Assembly: GCA_963770375.1 (NCBI GenBank)
Contig: CAVYPM010000002.1
Location: 1-64,000 of the forward strand
DNA length: 64,000 nt
Direction of reading: 5' to 3'
Source of the DNA: DASVBE01 sp963770375
Lineage (GTDB): Bacteria > Actinomycetota > Actinomycetes > Streptosporangiales > Streptosporangiaceae
The notes under the pieces: generated by a model
Seen by the model: only the letters and a program-made list of their open reading frames with translations
The model's database searches: none
What the model was told of the DNA's origin: nothing
Program-made: the position numbers and the translations under genes
Shown: piece by piece, positions 26,693 to 34,937 of the stretch
How positions within the stretch are numbered: the first letter of the stretch is position 1
Layout: each line of letters begins with the position of its first letter

Positions 26693-26716
26693 TGAGCACC
26701 GCCTGGGGGTGGCGTA
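26676..26716 (+). repeat. 25-bp tandem duplication across the sigK/rskA junction
   Basis: GCCTGGGGGTGGCGTA occurs at 26676 and again 25 bases later at 26701, so the duplicated block spans the sigK stop and rskA start. It creates a second Met codon for rskA (MSTAWGWRMK). Confidence 0.75.
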
Positions 26717-27510
26717 TGAAGCTGCGGCCCGACCCGCATCTGCTGACCGGTGCGTACGCGCTGGATGCGGTGGACGACGCCGAACGTGACCGGATCCGGC
26801 GGCATCTGGCCCGCTGCCCGGCCTGCGCGCAGGAGGCCCGCGGCCTGCGGGAAGCCGCCACCCGGATGGCGCTGGCCGCGGCCGAGCCGCCGCCCCCGCA
26901 ACTGCGCGAGAAGGTCATGGCCGCGGTCGCGCAGACCCGCCAGCAGGCCCCGGCCGGCGAGCCCGGCACGCTGACCCGTAAGGGCGCCGCCTGGCGCCAG
27001 GCCGCAGGCCGCGGCCGGCATGGCTCGCCGGCCGCGCCGGGACGGGCCTGGATGCCCCGGCTGGCTGCGGTGGCCATGTCCCTCGTGGTGGTCGCCGCCG
27101 TCGTGCTCGCCGTGGCCCAGGTCGTCACCCAGTCGCGGCTGAACACCGCCCGCGCCCAGCAGGCCGCCCTGTCCGCGGTGCTCGCCGCGCCGGACGCCAG
27201 GACCGCCACCGCCCGGGTCCAGAACGGCGGCACGGTCACCGTGGTCTACTCGCACGACGAGCGCCGGATGATCTTCACCGCGGACGGGCTGCCGCCGCTG
27301 ACCGGCGGCAAGGTGTACGAGCTGTGGCTGATGGCGCCGAAGAGCAACCGGCCCGAGGGCCTGCTCGACGTGCAGCCTGGCGGCCGCGCCGCCCCGGTTG
27401 TCGCGTCCGGCCTGCGGCCCGGCGACCAGACCGGGCTGACCGTCGAGCCGGCCGGCGGCTCGGCCCAGCCCACCACCACGCCGATCGTGGTCGTCCCGCT
27501 GACCGGCTGA
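26692..27510 (+). CDS. rskA: Anti-sigma K factor RskA-like membrane protein
   Basis: Residues 1-100 form an anti-sigma domain with the zinc-binding HLARCPACAQE (H-x3-C-x2-C); one membrane helix follows (about 120-145, LAAVAMSLVVVAAVVLAVAQ); the extracytoplasmic RskA domain contains LPPLTGGKVYELWLMAP and ends VVVPLTG. It should hold the SigK-like factor at the membrane and release it on regulated proteolysis. The start overlaps the sigma stop. The eight N-terminal residues come from the 25-bp duplication, so the original start is probably the second Met (MKLRPDPH). Confidence 0.9.
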   Translation: MSTAWGWRMKLRPDPHLLTGAYALDAVDDAERDRIRRHLARCPACAQEARGLREAATRMALAAAEPPPPQLREKVMAAVAQTRQQAPAGEPGTLTRKGAAWRQAAGRGRHGSPAAPGRAWMPRLAAVAMSLVVVAAVVLAVAQVVTQSRLNTARAQQAALSAVLAAPDARTATARVQNGGTVTVVYSHDERRMIFTADGLPPLTGGKVYELWLMAPKSNRPEGLLDVQPGGRAAPVVASGLRPGDQTGLTVEPAGGSAQPTTTPIVVVPLTG

Positions 27511-27547
27511 CCGCCGCGCTGGCCGGCTGAGCCGGCGTCTGGCGGCG

Positions 27548-27560
27548 TAGCCTGCCGCGT
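27548..27560 (+). promoter_or_regulatory. Leaderless promoter -10 (TAGCCT) seven bases before the aldo/keto reductase start
   Basis: TAGCCT at 27548-27553 lies seven bases before ATG 27561 with no ribosome site between them, consistent with a leaderless message. Confidence 0.45.
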
Positions 27561-28487
27561 ATGGCGATCGAACGGCGCCCGCTGGGCCGCACCGGGACAG
27601 AAGTGACGATTCTCGGCTACGGGGCGATGGAGCTGCGCGGCCAGCCGCGCGGCCCGGCCATCACCGACGAGGCGGCCGGCCAGGTGCTCAACGCCGTGCT
27701 GGACGCGGGCATCAACCTGATCGACACCTCGGTCGACTACGGCCGCAGCGAGGAGCTCATCGGCCGCTACCTCGGCCACCGGAGGGACGAGTACTTCCTG
27801 GCCTCCAAGTGCGGCTGCCCGCTGGACCTGCCCACCGATACGCCGCCGCCGTACCCGCACGACTACCGGCCCGCGAACGTCCGGGCCGGGGTCGAGCAGA
27901 GCCTGCGGCGGCTCGGCACCGACCGGCTGGACCTGGTCCAGGTCCACATGTCGCCGAGCCGGGATCAGCTGGAGCAGGATCAGACCATCGGGACCCTGCA
28001 GTCCCTCCGCGACGAGGGCAAGGTCCGGTTCATCGGCATGTCGGGGATCCTCCCGAACCTGCCGGACCACCTGGCGATGGGCGTCTTCGACGTGTTCCAG
28101 ATCCCGTACTCGGCGCTGCAGCGCGAGCACGAGGAGCTGATCAGCGCGGCCGCCGCGGCCGGGGCCGGCACGCTGATCCGCGGCGGCGCGGCCCGCGGCA
28201 CGCTGGCCGCCGACAAGACCGGCCAGCCAGGCCCGATCGGCCTGCCGCACGGCGCGGGCCAGGAGCGCTGGGCGGCCGCGGGCCTGGACGGCCTGCTGGA
28301 CGGGATGAGCCGGATGGAGTTCGTGCTCCGGTTCACGCTCAGCCACCCCGGCCTGTCCAGCACGATCGTCGGCACCGCGAACCCGGAGCACCTGCGCGCC
28401 AACCTGGCCGTGGCCGGGCGCGGCCCGCTGCCCGGCGACCTCTACGCCGAAGCCCTCCGCCGCCTCCCGGCCCCCGCCGGGCGCTGA
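27561..28487 (+). CDS. Aldo/keto reductase
   Basis: A 308-residue TIM-barrel enzyme. The catalytic tetrad is visible as Asp55 and Tyr60 in NLIDTSVDYGRSEELIG, Lys83 in FLASKCGCP, and His in DLVQVHMSPS. The C-terminal NADPH-binding loop reads LSSTIVGTANPEHLRANL. Members reduce aldehydes, ketones or sugars; the substrate is unknown. It is the first gene of a plus-strand run. Confidence 0.9.
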   Translation: MAIERRPLGRTGTEVTILGYGAMELRGQPRGPAITDEAAGQVLNAVLDAGINLIDTSVDYGRSEELIGRYLGHRRDEYFLASKCGCPLDLPTDTPPPYPHDYRPANVRAGVEQSLRRLGTDRLDLVQVHMSPSRDQLEQDQTIGTLQSLRDEGKVRFIGMSGILPNLPDHLAMGVFDVFQIPYSALQREHEELISAAAAAGAGTLIRGGAARGTLAADKTGQPGPIGLPHGAGQERWAAAGLDGLLDGMSRMEFVLRFTLSHPGLSSTIVGTANPEHLRANLAVAGRGPLPGDLYAEALRRLPAPAGR

Positions 28488-28500
28488 TACCGTCGCGATC

Positions 28501-29491
28501 ATGCAGGGCCAGACCAGCGGCGCGGCGGGACCGCCCGGCCTGGCCCCCTTCCGGCCAGCCCTCTTCCGGCCAGCCACTGTGGGCCGCCGAGCAGGAAGTC
28601 GGCACCGATCTCGCCGCCGCTCTGATCGGCCGCCAGTTCCCGCAGCTCCGCGGCGCCCCGGTGAAGCTGCTGTCCACCGGCTGGGACATGACCGTGTTCC
28701 GGGCGGGCGACGACTGGCTGTTCCGGTTCCCGCGCCGCGAGATGGTGCTGGCCGGGCTGCAGCGGGAGATCACCGTGCTGCCCGCGCTGGCCCCCCGGCT
28801 GCCGCTGGCCATCCCGGTCCCCGAGCTGATCGGCGCGCCCACCGCGGAGTTCGGCTGGCCGTTCTGGGGGGCCAGGATGATCCCCGGAACCGAACTGGCC
28901 GAGGCCGGCCTGCCGGACGGGACCCGCGCCGCGGCCGCGGCCGGCGCCGGCGCGTTCCTGCGGGCGCTGCACGCGATCCCGGCCAGCGACCCGCTGTGCG
29001 CCGGCCTGCCCACCGACCCGATGGGCCGGGCCCACCCGGCCGCCAGGATCCCGCGCATCCGGGAGCAGGCCGGCCAGCTGGCCGATCTCGGCGGCTGGGG
29101 CCCGGGCCCGGTCGCCGACGCCGTCGAGGCCCTGCTCGATCGCGCCGCGCCGCTCGGCCCGCCACCGGGCCCGCTCGTCCTGGTCCACGGCGACCTGCAC
29201 ATCCGGCACCTGCTGGTCGGCCCGGACGGGGCGGCGACCGGGGTCATCGACTGGATCGACGTGTGCCAGGCCGACCCGGCCGTCGACCTGGGCCTGGCCT
29301 ACCTGGCCTTCCGTGGCCCGGACCGGGCCGCGTTCCTGGCCGCCTACGGCCCGGTCGATGAGGAGCGCGAGCTGCGGTGCCGGGTGCTGGCGGTGTCGCT
29401 GGGCGTGGCTCTCGCTGCGTGGTCCGCCGCCGAGGGCCACACCCAGCTGCACACCGAAGCCCAGGCCGCGCTGCGCCGGGCCCTGTCATGA
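28501..29491 (+). CDS. Phosphotransferase (APH family) with a frameshift in a C5 run near its start
   Basis: The body (from about 28580) is a clear APH-family kinase: GWDMTVFRAGDDWLFRFPRR (ATP lobe), VLVHGDLHIRHLLVGPDG (catalytic loop, His-Gly-Asp, with His for Asn) and GVIDWIDVCQADPAVDLGL (metal site). The body frame has no start codon of its own. The only start, ATG 28501, lies in the frame before it and joins the body only if one C is removed from the C5 run at 28544-28548, next to a tandem TTCCGGCCAGCCC-type repeat. A leaderless -10-like TACCGT lies about seven bases before ATG 28501. Sequencing error, phase variation or inactivation are all possible. Confidence 0.7.
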
Positions 29492-29560
29492 CCGGCCGCT
29501 GCGGACCGCGGGCGGGCCGCCGGCGCCCAGTGCCGGTTCGTCCGGCGGGAAGTTCCTTAT

Positions 29561-29584
29561 GGATTACGGTGCCGGGTCCGCGGG
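29561..29584 (+). repeat. Dispersed repeat copy (GGATTACGGTGCCGGGTCCG...)
   Basis: The 24-base unit beginning GGATTACGGTGCCGGG recurs with one difference in inverse orientation at 47594-47620 and as a shorter copy at 56073-56095. All three lie in or next to gaps or gene ends. Confidence 0.65.
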
Positions 29585-29641
29585 TGCCGTCCCCGATCCC
29601 GGCTGCCGTCTGAGCCGGGCCGCGAGGACCCGGGCGCAGCG

Positions 29642-30445
29642 ATGATCTGCGTCCTCGGCGACGCGCATCTGGACGTGGTCGTCCGCCCGGCCGGGCCGAT
29701 CGCGCACGACACCGACACCCCGGCGGCCACCCGGCTGAGCGCCGGCGGCCAGGCGGCCAACACCGCGGCCTGGATCTGCGCGCTCGGCGGCCGGGCCCGG
29801 CTGATCGCGGCCCGCGCGCCGGACCTGGCCGGCCAGCTGGTCGCCGCCGAGCTGGGCCGGCGCGGCGTGGACCTGAAGGGCCCGGTGCTCGACGGGCGGA
29901 CCGGGACCGTGGTCAGCGTGTCCCCGGACGGCACGACCCGGTCGATGCTGACCGACCGCGGTGTCGGCCCGCAGCTGGCCGCCGGCCACCTGGAACCCGG
30001 CTGGCTGGACGGCTGTGACTGGCTGCACCTGCCCGCCTACAGCCTGGCCGCCGAGCCGGTGGCGGGCGCCGCGCTGGCCGCCGCGGCCGCCGTCCCGCGG
30101 CTGTCCGTCGACCTGTCCTCGGTGGCCGTGCTGGCGGACTACGGCCCGGCCCGGTTCCGCGCCCTGCTCGGGCGGCTGGCGCCCGCGGTGGTGTTCGGCA
30201 ACGAGGCCGAGGCCGCCCTGATCGCCGGCCTGGACGGGACCAGCCTGCCCGGGACCGATCTGGTGGTGAAGCTGGGCCCGGCCGGGGTGCGGGCCGGCGG
30301 CCGGGTGTACCCGGCGGCGCCCGCCGACCCGGTCGACCCGACCGGCGCCGGGGACGCCTTCGCCGCCGGCTACCTGCTCGGCGGCGTTACCCTCGGCCTG
30401 GCGGCCGCCGCCCGGGCGGTCGCCGTGATGGGAGCGATGCCGTGA
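29642..30445 (+). CDS. psuK: PfkB-family kinase, probable pseudouridine kinase
   Basis: A 267-residue ribokinase-fold enzyme starting ICVLGDAHLDVVVRP, with the GGQAANTAAWICALG sugar-binding element and the PfkB signature DPTGAGDAFAAGYLLGG (catalytic Asp in GAGD). The gene overlaps psuG by four bases. That pairing makes pseudouridine (to pseudouridine 5'-phosphate) the likely substrate. At 267 residues it is somewhat shorter than typical pseudouridine kinases. Confidence 0.8.
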   Translation: MICVLGDAHLDVVVRPAGPIAHDTDTPAATRLSAGGQAANTAAWICALGGRARLIAARAPDLAGQLVAAELGRRGVDLKGPVLDGRTGTVVSVSPDGTTRSMLTDRGVGPQLAAGHLEPGWLDGCDWLHLPAYSLAAEPVAGAALAAAAAVPRLSVDLSSVAVLADYGPARFRALLGRLAPAVVFGNEAEAALIAGLDGTSLPGTDLVVKLGPAGVRAGGRVYPAAPADPVDPTGAGDAFAAGYLLGGVTLGLAAAARAVAVMGAMP

Positions 30446-31347
30446 TCGACCCCCGGGTGTCCGCTGAGGTCGCCGAGGCACTGAAGGATGGCCGGCCGGT
30501 GGTGGCGCTGGAAACCACGCTGGTCGCGCACGGGTTCTCCGGCGGCCAGGGCCTGGCCGCGGCGCTGGCCGCCGAGGCGCAGGTCCGCGCGGCCGGGGCG
30601 GTGCCGGCCACGATCGGGCTGGCCGACGGCCAGGTGCTGGCCGGGCTGAGCCAGGCCGAGCTGGAGCGGTTCGCCGCGGCCGGCCCGGACGCCCGCAAGG
30701 TCAGCGCCCGGGACGTGGGCCCGTGCCTGGCCCAGCGCGCCCTCGGCGCCACGACCGTCGGGGGGACGCTGGCGGTCTGCCGCCTGCTCGGTATCGCGTT
30801 CATGGGCACCGGCGGTATCGGCGGCGTGCACCGCGGTTTCGCCGAGGAGCTCGACATTTCCGGTGACCTGCCGCAGATCGCGCGGACCGGCGCGGTCGTG
30901 GTGTCGTCCGGGGTGAAGTCCATCCTCGACGTCAGGGCCACCGCGGAGCTGCTGGAGACGCTGGGCGTGCCGGTGCTCGGCTGGCAGACCGCGACGATGC
31001 CGGCCTTCTACAGCGCGGAGCCCGGGCCGCCGGTGTCCGCCACGGTCGGCACCGCGGCCGAGACGGCCGAGGTCGCCCGGCTGCACTGGGCGCTGAACCC
31101 CGGCTGCGGGCTGCTGCTGACCCGCCCGCCGGCCAGCGTGCTGGAGATCGAGCCGCTGATCGCCGAGGCGGTCGAGCAGGTGCGCGGCTCGGGGGTCAGC
31201 GGGCAGGCGGTCACCCCGGCCGTGCTGGCGCTGGTCGCCGAGCGGACCGGCGGGGAGAGCATCGCGGTCAACCGGCAGCTGATCGCGGACAACGCCGGCC
31301 TGGCCGCCCAGGTCGCGGTGGCCTACGCCGCCGCCCGTGCGGGCTGA
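30442..31347 (+). CDS. psuG: Pseudouridine-5'-phosphate glycosidase
   Basis: A 301-residue enzyme with the family motifs PVVALETTLVAHGFSGGQGL, VGPCLAQRALGATTVGGTLA, FMGTGGIGGVHRGFAEELDIS, and VVVSSGVKSILDVRATAELL (containing the active-site Lys), and a C-terminal GESIAVNRQLIADNAGLAAQ. It cleaves the C-C bond of pseudouridine 5'-phosphate to uracil and ribose 5-phosphate. GTG start overlaps the psuK stop (GTGA), so the two are translated together. Confidence 0.93.
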   Translation: MIDPRVSAEVAEALKDGRPVVALETTLVAHGFSGGQGLAAALAAEAQVRAAGAVPATIGLADGQVLAGLSQAELERFAAAGPDARKVSARDVGPCLAQRALGATTVGGTLAVCRLLGIAFMGTGGIGGVHRGFAEELDISGDLPQIARTGAVVVSSGVKSILDVRATAELLETLGVPVLGWQTATMPAFYSAEPGPPVSATVGTAAETAEVARLHWALNPGCGLLLTRPPASVLEIEPLIAEAVEQVRGSGVSGQAVTPAVLALVAERTGGESIAVNRQLIADNAGLAAQVAVAYAAARAG

Positions 31348-31350
31348 CCG

Positions 31351-32130
31351 CTAGAGCCGGCCGGCCGCGATGATCCGGCGCAGGAACCGCTGGGTGCGCT
31401 CGTCCCGCGGGGCGGTGAACAGCTCGGCGGGCGGCGCGTCCTCGATGATCAGGCCCTCTTCCAGGAAGCAGACCCGGTTCGCGATGTCCCGGGCGAAGCC
31501 CATCTCGTGCGTGGCGATCAGCATCGTCATCCCGCCCGCGGCCAGCTCCCGTATCAAGTCCAGAACCTCGGCCACCAGCTCGGGGTCGAGTGCGCTTGTC
31601 ACCTCGTCCAGCAGCATGACCTGCGGTTTCATGGCCAGCGCCCGGACGATCGCCACGCGCTGCTGCTGCCCGCCGGACAGCCGGTCCGGGTACTCGTTCT
31701 CCCGGCTGGCCAGGCCGAACCGGTCCAGCAGCGCGCGGGCCTCCTCCTCCGCCTGCGCCCTGGGCAGGCCCGCCGCGCGGACCGGCGCCAGCGTGATGTT
31801 GCGCAGCACGGTCATGTGCGGGAACAGGTTGTAGGACTGGAACACGATCCCGATCGACCGGCGCACCAGGTTCTCGTCCACCCCCGGCGCGGTGACGTCC
31901 TGGCCCCACAGGCTGATCCGGCCCTCGCTGATCGGCTCCAGCAGGTTCAGGCAGCGCAGCAGCGTGGACTTGCCCGAGCCGGACGCGCCGATCAGGCAGA
32001 CCACCTCGTGGCTGGCCACGGTCAGGTCGATGCCGTTCAGCACCGGCACGGCGCCGAACGACTTGCGCAGCCCTTCGACCTGGATCGCGGTCGACCCGGC
32101 GCCCGCCTCCCCGGGCTGGCCGGCGCTCAC
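31351..32130 (-). CDS. Polar amino-acid ABC transporter, ATP-binding subunit
   Basis: A 259-residue ATPase with Walker A VCLIGASGSGKSTLLRCLNL, Q-loop VFQSYNLFPHMTVL, signature RLSGGQQQRVAIVRAL, Walker B VMLLDEVTSALDPEL and H-loop LIATHEMGFARDIA, closest to GlnQ/HisP-type importers. GTG 32130 overlaps the permease stop (GTGA). Last gene of a three-gene importer operon (33912 to 31351). Confidence 0.93.
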   Translation of the reverse strand: MSAGQPGEAGAGSTAIQVEGLRKSFGAVPVLNGIDLTVASHEVVCLIGASGSGKSTLLRCLNLLEPISEGRISLWGQDVTAPGVDENLVRRSIGIVFQSYNLFPHMTVLRNITLAPVRAAGLPRAQAEEEARALLDRFGLASRENEYPDRLSGGQQQRVAIVRALAMKPQVMLLDEVTSALDPELVAEVLDLIRELAAGGMTMLIATHEMGFARDIANRVCFLEEGLIIEDAPPAELFTAPRDERTQRFLRRIIAAGRL

Positions 32131-33023
32131 GTGGCGGCCCCGGCCAGCCGGCGCTGCCGGTCCCGGTCGATCAGCCGGTCGGTGAACCGGGCCAGCGGGA
32201 TCGTCAGGAGCAGGAACAGCAGCGCGGCCACGGTGTAGCTGGAGTAGTTGAACACCGTGCTGCTGTAGATCTGCGCCGCCTCGTTGGCCTCGATCGCGCC
32301 CAGCACGCCGACCAGCGCGGTGTCCTTCTGCAGGCTGATGAAGTCGTTCAGCAGCGGCGGGAGGATGTTGCGCACCGCCTGCGGCAGGATCACGAACCGC
32401 AGCGTGGCGAACTGGGACAGGCCCAGCGACCGGGCCGCCGCGGCCTGGCTGCGGTGCACCGAGTTGAGCCCGGCCCGGTACACCTCGGACACGTACGCCG
32501 AGTACGTGACGATCAGCGCGACCGTGCCGTACACCGCGATGGACTGGGTCGACACGAACGGCAGCCGCAGCGCGGGCACGCCGAACCCGATGGCCAGCAC
32601 GACCAGCAGCACCGGCACGCCGCGGAAGAAGTCCACGTAGACCAGGGCCAGCACGCGGAACGGGAACAGCACCGGGCTGGCCGACTGCCGGACCAGGGCC
32701 AGCACCAGGGCGAAGATCAGGATGAAGACCTCGGCGACCAGGAACATCCGGATGTTCAGCCAGAGCGCCTCGCCGACCGAGTAGTAGCCCTTGGACGGGT
32801 TGCCGACGAACGACGCCCACATGTCGTGCGGGCTGAAGAACGTGTGCCTGACCTCGGCGCTGCCCGGGGCCAGCAGGAACCCGGCCACCAGCGCGGCCAG
32901 CACGACGACCGTGCTGACCGTGGACACCGCCGCGGCCCGGCGGCCGCCTCCGCCGCTGAGCAGCCGCGGCCCCCGGCCGGTCGCGAGGAACGTGTTCGCC
33001 GCGGGCGGACCGGACCCGGCCAC
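32127..33023 (-). CDS. Polar amino-acid ABC transporter, permease
   Basis: The 298-residue permease has the inner-membrane HisM/GlnP-type domain with YVDFFRGVPVLLVVLAIGFG, the EAA-loop region AAARSLGLSQFATLRFVILP and ALVGVLGAIEANEAAQIYSS. An N-terminal extension with its own hydrophobic segment (VSTVVVLAALVAGFLLAPG) precedes the TM domain. It lies directly downstream of the binding-protein gene and overlaps the ATPase gene by four bases. No second permease gene is present, so it is likely a homodimer. Confidence 0.92.
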   Translation of the reverse strand: MAGSGPPAANTFLATGRGPRLLSGGGGRRAAAVSTVSTVVVLAALVAGFLLAPGSAEVRHTFFSPHDMWASFVGNPSKGYYSVGEALWLNIRMFLVAEVFILIFALVLALVRQSASPVLFPFRVLALVYVDFFRGVPVLLVVLAIGFGVPALRLPFVSTQSIAVYGTVALIVTYSAYVSEVYRAGLNSVHRSQAAAARSLGLSQFATLRFVILPQAVRNILPPLLNDFISLQKDTALVGVLGAIEANEAAQIYSSTVFNYSSYTVAALLFLLLTIPLARFTDRLIDRDRQRRLAGAAT

Positions 33024-33024
33024 G

Positions 33025-33912
33025 TCAGGGCTGCAGGGCGGGGATGCTGGTGTAGACCCTCAGCCACTTCTGCGTGAGCTGGTCCAGCGTGCCGTCGGAC
33101 TTCATCTTGGCCAGCGCCTGGTTCACGCAGGCGACCAGCGGGTTGCCCTTGGCGAAGACCATCCCGAAGTGCTCGCCGGAGCTGGGGAACCGGCCGACCA
33201 CGACCGAGCCCTTGATCTCCGCGGAGGAGATGAACTGGGCCGTCGGCGTGTCCGCCACCAGCGCGGCGATCTGGTGGGTCTGCAGCGCCTGCTTGGCGTC
33301 GTTCAGCGTCTGGAACACCTTGGGCCGGGTGGTCGGCTGGATCGCGGTGTTGATGAAGGCCAGGCTGGTCGTGCCGATCTGGTCGCCGTACACGTAGCCC
33401 TTCAGGTCCGACGGTGAGTGCTTGGTCACGATCGGGGTGCCCTTCAGCGCGACCAGCGCCTGCTCCACGGCGTAGTAGCTGTCGGAGAAGGTGACCGCGG
33501 TGGCCCGCTCCGGGGTGAACGAGATCTCGTTGATGTCGAAGTCGAACTTCTTCGGCCCCGGCGCGTAGGAGTTGCTGAACGGCTCGCGGATCCACGTGAC
33601 CTGGCTGGGGGTGAAGCCCATTTCCTTGGCCACGGCGAACGCGACCGCGCTCTCGTAGCCCTTGCCGTTGGCCGGGTTGTTGCCGACGAACCACGGCGTG
33701 AAGGCCGGGCTGTCGGTGCCGACGGTCAGCACGCCGGGCGTGACCAGCTCGTGCTTCGCCGCCAGGCCCGCGGGCGAGCAGGCCGCCGTGGTGGCGCTGG
33801 CGCTCGGCGAGGCCGCGGCGCTGCTGCCGCCGGTCCCGCCGCCGCTGCTGCCGCACGCCGCGAGCACGGCGGCCGTGGCCGCGATGGCCATCGCAGGCAG
33901 GATCCGTCGCAT
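33025..33912 (-). CDS. Amino-acid ABC transporter substrate-binding lipoprotein
   Basis: A lipoprotein signal (AIAATAAVLAAC, lipobox LAAC) precedes a Ser/Gly-rich linker and a family 3 periplasmic-binding domain: ELVTPGVLTVGTDSPAFTPW, GFTPSQVTWIREPFSNSYAP, FDFDINEISFTPERATAVTF and GRFPSSGEHFGMVFAKGN. ATG 33912 is chosen because it gives a proper signal peptide with basic MRR. The ligand is probably an amino acid; identity unknown. Confidence 0.92.
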   Translation of the reverse strand: MRRILPAMAIAATAAVLAACGSSGGGTGGSSAAASPSASATTAACSPAGLAAKHELVTPGVLTVGTDSPAFTPWFVGNNPANGKGYESAVAFAVAKEMGFTPSQVTWIREPFSNSYAPGPKKFDFDINEISFTPERATAVTFSDSYYAVEQALVALKGTPIVTKHSPSDLKGYVYGDQIGTTSLAFINTAIQPTTRPKVFQTLNDAKQALQTHQIAALVADTPTAQFISSAEIKGSVVVGRFPSSGEHFGMVFAKGNPLVACVNQALAKMKSDGTLDQLTQKWLRVYTSIPALQP

Positions 33913-34023
33913 CGGCAAACCCCCAGTCCGGGCCGGGATGATCACACGCCCGGCGGGCTTTGGCAGGTCAGCCTACCGGCCTGCGACGCCGGCCGCACAG
34001 TGCCTATCCCTGGGGCTATCCGG

Positions 34024-34811
34024 TCAGATGATCACCCGGCCGCCGGTGATGTCCAGCGTGACGCCGGTGATCCAGGACGCCGCGTCCGAGGCCAGGTACA
34101 GCACGGCGTACCCGATGTCCGCGGGCTGGCCGATGCGGCCCAGCGGGAACGACGCGCCGAGCTCGTCCAGCTGCTGGCCGGTCATCGCGGCCTGCATGCG
34201 CTCGTTGAGCACCGCCGACGGGGCCAGGCAGTTGACCCGGATGCCGTGCCCGGCCATCTCGCTGGCCAGGTGCTTGCTGAACATCACCACGCCGGCCTTC
34301 GCCGCGGCGTAGGCCGCGCTGGCCCGGCCGGGCCGCCGGCCGGCGTCCGAGGCCATCGTGATGATCGACCCGCCGCCGCGCTCGATCATGCCGGGCAGTA
34401 CCGCGGACACGGTGCGGAACACCGAGGTCAGGTCGGAGTCGAGGGTGGCCTGCCACTGATCGGCCGTCATCCGGGCGGTCGGCACCGGGAACCCCTGGCC
34501 GCCCGCGAACGGCAGGAGGATGTCGATGGGGCCCAGCTGGCGGGCGGCTTCGGCGGTCAGCCTGGTCACCGCGTCCTGGTCGGTCACGTCGGCGGGTATC
34601 GCCACGGCCCGGCCGCCGGTGGCGGTGATGCCCGCGGTCACGCGGTCCAGCGCTTCGGTGTCCCGGCCGCTGACCGCGACCGCGACGCCGTTGGCCGCCA
34701 GGGCCCGGCAGGCGGCCGCGCCCAGCGCCTTGGACCCGCCGGTGACCAGGGCGACCTTGCCGGCCAGGTCCGGGTACAGCGGCCACTCGGTGGTCAGCGC
34801 GGTGCTCTCAT
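34024..34811 (-). pseudogene. Short-chain dehydrogenase/reductase with a 2-base insertion just after the start codon
   Basis: The protein body has the cofactor motif VALVTGGSKALGAAACRAL, active-site Ser/Tyr/Lys as GGSIITMASDAG and SAAYAAAKAGVVMFSKHLA, and the terminal SWITGVTLDITGGRVII of FabG-like SDRs. ATG 34811 has GGAGGGA upstream but opens a frame that stops after five codons. Deleting the repeated GA (ATGAGAGC to ATGAGC) joins it to the body as MSTALTTEWPLYPDLAGKV. As it stands, translation could begin only at GTG 34641, which omits the Rossmann glycine motif. Inactivation or sequencing error. Confidence 0.8.
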
Positions 34812-34937
34812 GTCGTCCCTCCGGTGATCAATTGCTTCGTTCTTAAAATCGTTCTGATCTGAAATCATTTTGAATGTACATCATGGCCGGAAGGGTGGGC
34901 AAGGGGTTTGCCGGGGCCCGGCGGGCCGGCGGGGTGC

